Of a DNA stretch of 64,000 nucleotides, positions 57,812 through 64,000 are shown in pieces (position 1 is the stretch's first letter; every line of letters begins with the position of its first letter). Under the pieces are notes generated by a model. It had not been told where the DNA came from, searched no databases, and saw only the letters and a list, made by a program, of their open reading frames with translations. The DNA is from Plotosus lineatus (Eukaryota > Chordata > Actinopteri > Siluriformes > Plotosidae). The DNA is taken from positions 53,331,996 to 53,395,995 of the forward strand of contig CM045732.1 of NCBI GenBank assembly GCA_024760905.1, read 5' to 3'. The position numbers and the translations under genes were made by a program.

Positions 57812-59279
57812 ACATATAGACATGTTTTCCATTCAATTATCTTATGAATATTGTGCTTTATTCTTTATATTTAAGCATTAATATCATTCAGTCCTGATGG
57901 GAAAAAGAAAAGTCAATAATAAAGCAGCAGCTTTCTAATAAGAGGTGATGGTGGGTGGTGTATCATAACATTGATTACATGTCACAGTATGTACAGGTGT
58001 ATGCGTAAAGGCTGGGAGTTTCCTGAGGCATGTGGAGTTGTGCCTGTTTCTGTGTCCACATTGTGCTATTCTGATATGGTGCCAGATAACAGACAGAGGG
58101 GGGGAGAATGACATCAGTATTCCTGCATAGAAGTCTGACCCCTGATGATCAGCTCTTTTCCACAAACCCCATCACTCCCCCAATTTTCTCTAACACTAGT
58201 GAAAGACCCCAATGCCTCGCCTGAATTAAATTATTGATGGCTATATCACTCTGTCTGCTTCACGCTGTTTCAGTGGTGCGTTTATGGATATAATGCTGAC
58301 AAGGGGTATGATAATGGCTATCACAGATCAGTATGGCAACTGTTCAGCCTTCCGCACACAGAATAAATTGAGTCTCACTTACTTATCCTGTGTAACAGGG
58401 TCAGAGAATAAAGCAGGAAGAGTGATGCACATAAATTACAATACAGAAGATTATAGTCTGACATTCATAAAGTGGAGAAATGGATGAGATAATGGATTTA
58501 AGTTTTCATGCATACTAGGCACCAAATAGTAGGTCAAATATTATACTGAGGTCTAATATTAAGATTTTCTGCAGCCATCTGTGTTCAGGGGCTTCTTTGT
58601 GTGTACGTGCATTTTATCAGATCCGTGATTGGAGAGGAAATTAAAATCGTAACCACCAGTACAGAAAAGCTACACAGTCTGGGGTTCACCTTGCCTTTCA
58701 ATTTTTATAAGGGCAATCCTGTCAGAGGTCACTAGGAACAAATATGATACTCAGAGCTCATAGGTCAAGGTTCAAAGGTTCTGTACACTACCCTCGTCTG
58801 TGCCTCCAACTGCAGTAACACGTATTTGAACATTCGGCCAGAGATTGCCTATTTCATCTAAACACACAGCATCCTAATATGATTTCCAGCAGAAAGTAGA
58901 TACACAAAGGGAAAACGCTAAAAAATGTGAAATTAAAAGACATTGAACAATGAGAACAATAAACGCCTGCACTTGGGTAAACCAAAAAGACTTTATAGTT
59001 CTCTGAAGGGAACCATGAATTATGCATTACATACTAATTATAATGCTAATAACTCTCAAACCTACGTGATCTCGCAGCATCAATCAAGGTCATATGAAAA
59101 GTTTGTTTCGAGGCAGTTATAATAAGTGTAGGCAGTTGTTGAATAGTTTGACATGTCTATCATGGTCTGTCTGATGAAGTCATCATCATAAGCCCTGATC
59201 ATTATTTTTTACATGATTGTTAATAAATCTTATTCAATCCTACAAATTAAAAAGTTTCTTTGAGTTTTAATAACGAGTA
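57812..59279. other. Unique stretch with possible conserved element
   Basis: No supported gene. 58985-59110 (ATTATGCATTACATACTAAT, then AATCAAGGTCATATGAAAAG) has octamer-like, homeodomain-like and nuclear-receptor-like cores. Confidence 0.3.
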
Positions 59280-59443
59280 CAAGGATCCCTCGCTACATCG
59301 CGCTTCAATTCATGTGGCTTCAGTGCATCGCAGGTTTAAAAATAAATCAATAAATAAAAATATTCATCGAATTAAAAAAATAAGGAAATTAAAGAAGAAT
59401 TGGGGAAGAAGTTATAAAAATACCACAAAAACAAGGCCAGTTA

Positions 59444-59479
<36 letters not shown>

Positions 59480-60070
59480 AACAAACAAAACAAAAAACAA
59501 CCCAAAACCTCCCATCAAACCTACTTACATTTTTTGTGAGGTGCTCATCTGAGAGCGTGCACGCACGTACGCGAGTCTGTATATGTATGTATTTATATTT
59601 TATTTACATCTTACGCTTATTTTTTAATGTTTAATTGTTATTATAAGTATAGCACTGAATCCCCAGTGCAGCTAACTGGGTTATCAAAGGCGGGCCATGT
59701 CTCTCACTGTCTATGGTGAGAGGCATGTAAAAGAACCAGTGCTGACTTTCGTAAAAGAGTAGGCTGCATAGTCATCAGCGTGTTTCTGTCCCTTGCTAAA
59801 AGGGTTGTGACAGGAAGGGCATTCGATGTAAAAACGTCTGCCAAATCAAACGTGCGAATCAGATGATTCGCTGTGGTGACTCCCGAGAAAGGGAAAAAGC
59901 CGAAAGGAAAAGAAGATAAGTATAGCACTGAATATGTATTTATTGATATTATATACACATATACATGTACGTATAAGTCAGTCGGGGGGGTTGGGGGGGG
60001 TTAATCCTACTTTGTGAAATTCGGTGGTTGCAGGAGGATCTTCTTAACCGCAGGAAGTGAGGGATCCCTG
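59280..60070 (+). mobile_element. MITE-1, complete, split by a headless SINE-A
   Basis: CAAGGATCCCTCGCTACATC to GTGAGGGATCCCTG, TA at 59278-59279 and 60071-60072. An A29 run lies at 59450-59475. Removing the SINE and one duplication copy gives about 518 bp, the normal length. Confidence 0.9.
59661..59915 (+). mobile_element. Headless SINE-A, 255 bp, nested in MITE-1
   Basis: Starts CCCCAGTGCAGCTAACTGGG and ends CCGAAAGGAAAAGAAG. Perfect 18-bp target duplications ATAAGTATAGCACTGAAT at 59643-59660 and 59916-59933 come from the MITE-1 host. There is no tRNA head. The first base and the length equal those of the copy at 29911. Confidence 0.93.
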
Positions 60071-60471
60071 TACCAATATTGAGCAACACAGAAATGAGTA
60101 ACAGTAATTTTCATAAAGCAATCAAGGGTATTATTGAAAGTTTTGTTTTTGCGCTGTTAAGCTTTATTTTGTTGCGGTTGTGCACTTGAGCAGACAGAGC
60201 GCTACTGACAGTCGACTGCAAGCTGTGTCAAAAGCAAGCATGCTTCAGTAATTGCTACAGCGAAGTGCACTCGTGTTGTAGTTTCTCTGGATGCTTACTT
60301 TGCTGTGTGTACAATTCATTCCAACACTCTCCATTTAAGATCGTTTTATGGCTTATATTGTAATGTCTCTGTAGTTTTTTTTTTTTTTACTTTATTCATC
60401 AATCATCATACACATCCAGATTGTTGTCAATTTGTATAATCTTTTTGTTTACGTGCCATCATCCATCACTA

Positions 60472-60838
60472 GGCTCAGAGATGAAAATATTGAGGTTCTC
60501 TTTGGAAGTAACGAGGATGGATAGGATCAGGAATGAGTACATCAGTGGGACCGCACATGTAAGATGTTTTGGAGACTAGTCAGAGAGGCTAGATTGAGAT
60601 GGTTTGGACATGTACAGAGGAGGCATAGTGAGCATATTGGTAGTAGGATACTGAGGTTGGGACTTGCAGACAGAAGGCCTAGAGGAAGACCAAAGAGGAG
60701 ATTTATGGATGTGGTGAAGGTAGATATGAAGGTAGTTGGTGTAGGAGAAGAAGATGCAGAGGATAGGGTGAGATGGAGGCAGATGATTCGCTGTGGTGAC
60801 CCTTGAAGGGAACAGCCAAAAGGAAAAGAAGAAGAAGA
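60472..60838 (+). mobile_element. RTE LINE 3' end
   Basis: Encodes MKILRFSLEVTRMDRIRNEY, then after a one-base deletion near 60575 VREARLRWFGHVQRRHSEH, GRPKRRFMDVVKVDM and the terminal RWRQMIRCGDP. The 3' tail is CAGATGATTCGCTGTGGTGA, GGGAACAGCCAAAAGGAAAA and (GAA)n. Comparison with SINE-A shows the shared tail directly. Confidence 0.88.
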
Positions 60839-60919
60839 TCATCATGCAGTAGGCTACACTAAATATAACGGAACCATATAGAAATGGCTATTATTATCAA
60901 ATCAGTTTTAAGAGTAAAT

Positions 60920-60952
<33 letters not shown>

Positions 60953-62098
60953 GGTATCAGCATGGCATAATCTGTACATACTTCGGATACTAGGTGCGGT
61001 AATGATGCATCCCCATTTGCAGTAGTGTTGGTACACACTTACCAAGGTTATAGCATTTAGCTTATGTATGGAGGACTATATACAATAAATACAATAAAAA
61101 TGCACAAATGCTGAAAAGTAAGATATTTACCATTTGCAAAGTGATGAACACAGTATGAACTGGCAATGATGTACAATAAGAAAAAGAATAAAAGAGAAGA
61201 TGATATCTGGGGATTACTGTTAATGATTGTAATATTTTTTCCTCATTAATAATTGAAGACTGTATAGTATTGATTTTAAGCAGGTCCATACACTGTAAAG
61301 CTATAAAGGTTTTTAGTCTACCATTAGGGAATAGTTTTATTTGACTGCATAAATAATGACACATAGGCCAAGATGGCCAGATTATACCATATAATAAGAT
61401 GCATATTTCAGTATCAGATTGAGAATTGAATTGACTTTATTTAAAAAGACCAAGGCATCCTTCCCAGAATTCAATTTATTGTTTTTGTTTACACAGTGCA
61501 GCACAGTAATCGGAAAGTCATTGTTAATTATTCCTTCAAAAAGCATCTTTGAACGTTTTCTATCTGATATTTAAACATTTTGAACACAGCATGTTTCAAA
61601 TTTCCTTTTCATTTGTGGCCACCCATGAAATGGCCGAGACAAGTTCTGGTCCATTACAGGAACAATGGGCTGGTTGAAATGACTGAAATATAACCACTCT
61701 AAAAAATGTTGTCAACTATACCGTGTACATTATGGTCTATGGTCTGGGATGTCATTGCTATGCTTTTTTTTTTTTTTTTTTTTAATTAGCTTGCTACTCA
61801 GCACAATGGTTTCTGGGAAGGATGAAAAATGACTCCATTTGTTAAAGATTCACAGGTTATTCATGCTTATATTTTCCAGTTCGTTTGAAAATAACCCTTC
61901 CTCACAGCTAACTAAGTTTTTTGTCAGAAGCCATGACTAAAATTCATTCTAAATATTAATTATTTGAAGGTGTAGTCATGGAAAGTAGGGCTCTTGCCTT
62001 TTAGTTAGTTGTGTAAACTTGGCTTGCTGCCTCTGTCAGATGAAAGAGAAAAAAAATACAAACTGTGGCCCAGTCATCACCCTATAAAGCACATACTG
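60839..62098. other. Unique stretch, no supported gene
   Basis: TA repeat at 60927-60952 and a T18 run at 61765-61782. The 100-codon minus frame at 61062-61364 has no motif. Confidence 0.4.
60927..60952. repeat. (TA)n microsatellite
   Basis: Thirteen units. Confidence 0.9.
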
Positions 62099-62100
62099 TA

Positions 62101-62615
62101 CAGGGATCCTTCAATACTTCGCGCTTCAATTCCTGCGGCTTCAGTGCATCGTGGTATTTATTTATTTTTTTAAATATTGATTGAATTAAAAATAAGGAAA
62201 TTAAGGAAGAATAGGGGAAAAGTTAAGGAAAATGCTGCAAAAATAAGGCCAATTATGCAAACACACAAACTCAACAAACACAAAACAAAAAATAACTCAA
62301 AATCTCCAATCAAAACTAGTTACATTTTTGTGAGGTGCACATCTGAGTGCGTGTACGCGCATCTGCGTACATGCGTGCGCGTCTATATGTGTGTGTATTT
62401 ATATTTTATTTACATCTTATGCAATATTTTTTAATGTTTAATTGTTATTATATGCATTTATAGCATTGAATATGTATTTATTGATATGAAATGCACATAT
62501 ACATGTACGTATACGTCAGTGGGGGCGGGGGGGGGGGGGGGTCCTACTTTGCGAAATTTAATAGGTCGCGGGGGGATCTCGGTCCCAATTAACCGTGGAA
62601 TGTGAGGGATCCCTG
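62101..62615 (+). mobile_element. MITE-1, complete
   Basis: CAGGGATCCTTCAATACTTC to GTGAGGGATCCCTG with TA on both sides (62099-62100, 62616-62617); 515 bp with a G-rich patch at 62521-62541. Confidence 0.9.
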
Positions 62616-62617
62616 TA

Positions 62618-63699
62618 TATGTTATGAAAATTATACAAGTGCAAATTTTGAAGGTTTCATATCCAAGAGAGAAAAATGCAAATTTTTGTGAGAGCCTAAA
62701 TCCAAAGATATCCAGGATTAAAGTCAGACACATACCCTGTGCAAGTGTGTTCAAACAATGCTGAGGCAGTAATCTGTATTGAGTAATAACACGCATAAAA
62801 ATGATTTAAGGCTTAAGTTCTCGGTTAGTTCTTGTGCAAGGCAAGATGAATGCGGGAGTTTTATAATTGGACATATTAATATCCTGAACATGTCAACCTT
62901 GTTGCTATTTGTTTAAATGAAACTCACTGCTCTCCTTTCAGTAGGAGCCATTTTTCTTTGTCCAGAGATGGATGTTGATGTGACGGTGTGCATTTAAAGT
63001 AGTGACAATATTCCTGGGAAGATGCATGTGTGCATTTTTAAACAGTAAGTGATATTTTAGAAGACTGGTGTCTGAGAATTATACATTTGTAAAAGTTCTG
63101 AATATAATATAATGTTAGCCTGTGGTTTAGATGGTCTGTGTGTGGTATAGGGATGAGATGGAACATGCAGCCAGTGGATGAGATAATAATCAAAGTTGCC
63201 TGAGGTGAGATTTAAAAGAGAAATAATGTTATGTAAGAAAGGCATGTAATGCATAATGCTGGGAATCAGTCAGGAACATTATCTTCCTGTCAAACAATTA
63301 ACATAACATGCCTTGACTACTCATATCACCAACCGAGAATTAACAAGGTTTATCTCCCCTTTCATTCAAACATTCAAACGGCAGATAAAAAAAAAAAAAA
63401 AAAAAAAAATTCGAAGTTGAAGATATAGGTTCTGTTCTACAACGCATCAACACATCAGGGTTGAAGCTTTCTGAATCAAAGGTAAAGTGAGGCACAATTG
63501 ATCTATGGTGTCTGGGTTATGGATCAGTACGCAGCAGGAAAACCTGATCATAAACTACAATAATAAACGAAATTAAAAAAAAAAAAAAAAGGTGAAAAAT
63601 GTCAGTGTAGCAATTATACTCAAGCGACACCGGTATAAATATCATCAATTATTTAAACAAAAACGTAATTTTCTTTTCACCATCTGAAAATACTTCACT
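62618..63699. other. Unique stretch, no supported gene
   Basis: A-runs at 63387-63408 and 63576-63591; nothing else identified. Confidence 0.45.
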
Positions 63700-64000
63700 C
63701 AGGCAAGTCAGCAGGACCGGATAGGGTGTGCCCTCGTGTCCTTAAAGTCTACGCCTCCCAGCTCTGTGGAGTCGTAACTTACATTTCCACTATGAGTCTG
63801 AGTCCACAGAGGGTCTCAGTACTGTGGAACAGGTCATGTCTCAATCCTGTACCACATCCCAGTGGACAACATGATTACAGGCCCATGGTGTAGATTTCAC
63901 ATGTCACGAAGACCCTCGAAAGACTCATACTGAATCGACTCCGACTCATGGTTAGACCACATCTGGATGCTTTCAGTTCACTTACCAGCCCTGTATTGGA
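63700..64000 (+). pseudogene. L2-type LINE reverse transcriptase fragment, runs off the edge
   Basis: The decayed frame reads GKSAGPDRVCPRVLKVYASQ, then MSLSPQRVSVLWN, and TKTLERLILNRLR and VRPHLDA, matching the finger region of fish L2-clade reverse transcriptases (AGPDGVSPRVLK, MKTLERLVL, VRPHLDPLQFAYQP). Stops and frameshifts are present, for example TAG near 63892. The catalytic motif would lie beyond the window. Confidence 0.75.

Overview
The window is intergenic or intronic DNA from a ray-finned fish, most likely a teleost; the species cannot be named from the sequence. The signs are Tc1/mariner, hAT and pogo/Tigger-like DNA transposons, RTE, Rex1-like and L2-type LINE fragments, several tRNA-derived SINE families and very long dinucleotide repeats in AT-rich background. 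There is no operon, CRISPR array, rRNA or functional tRNA gene. Nearly all longer open frames are microsatellite translations or parts of transposable elements.

Host genes are barely visible. Two stretches look like possible exons: 1541-1670 (+), open between a polypyrimidine/AG site and a GTAAGC donor, and 9901-10050 (-), 50 codons from a good ATG to a CAG|GTGGCA donor, locally GC-rich. I recognise neither protein. A 48-bp-arm inverted repeat (9624-9740) lies 160 bp downstream of the second candidate exon's donor, on the transcript side, so it could be an intronic small-RNA hairpin or a snap-back MITE.

The rest is a layered transposon record. For reference I name the families: SINE-A (tRNA head plus body plus a tail matching the local RTE LINE), SINE-A2 (the same head and body with the SINE-B tail), SINE-B, SINE-C, SINE-D; MITE-1 (TIR CAGGGATCCCTC, TA target site, ten copies); MITE-2 (TIR like CAGTGGAACCTCG, three copies); a hAT MITE (TIR CAGTGCTTCTCAA, three copies with 8-bp target duplications); Tc1-like remnants (seven); and an unclassified TIR element (two). 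Several insertions are nested with clean duplications, which gives relative ages: SINE-C inside SINE-B (5885-6532), MITE-1 and a LINE tail inside Tc1 (27272-29373), SINE-A2 inside Tc1 (50088-50707), SINE-B inside Tc1 (55930-56832), and a headless SINE-A inside MITE-1 (59280-60070).

Layout: 1-9 kb, Tc1 remnant, SINEs B/C/D and MITE-1; 9-10 kb, hairpin plus candidate exon; 11-22 kb, dense SINEs, RTE and MITEs; 22-27 kb, mostly unique; 27-30 kb, nested Tc1 composite and headless SINE; 30-35 kb, mostly unique plus the unclassified TIR element; 35-40.7 kb, MITE-2, Rex1-like reverse transcriptase pseudogene, a chimeric junction and MITE-1/MITE-2; 41-46 kb, unique with SINEs; 46-57.8 kb, hAT trio, Tc1 remnants, SINEs; 58-64 kb, unique sequence, MITE-1, RTE end and an L2 fragment running off the edge.

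The most notable signal is SINE modularity: one tRNA head/body joined to two different 3' tails, one tail shared with the resident RTE LINE, and two independent 255-bp copies that lack the tRNA head, start at the same base and each carry a perfect 18-bp target duplication.
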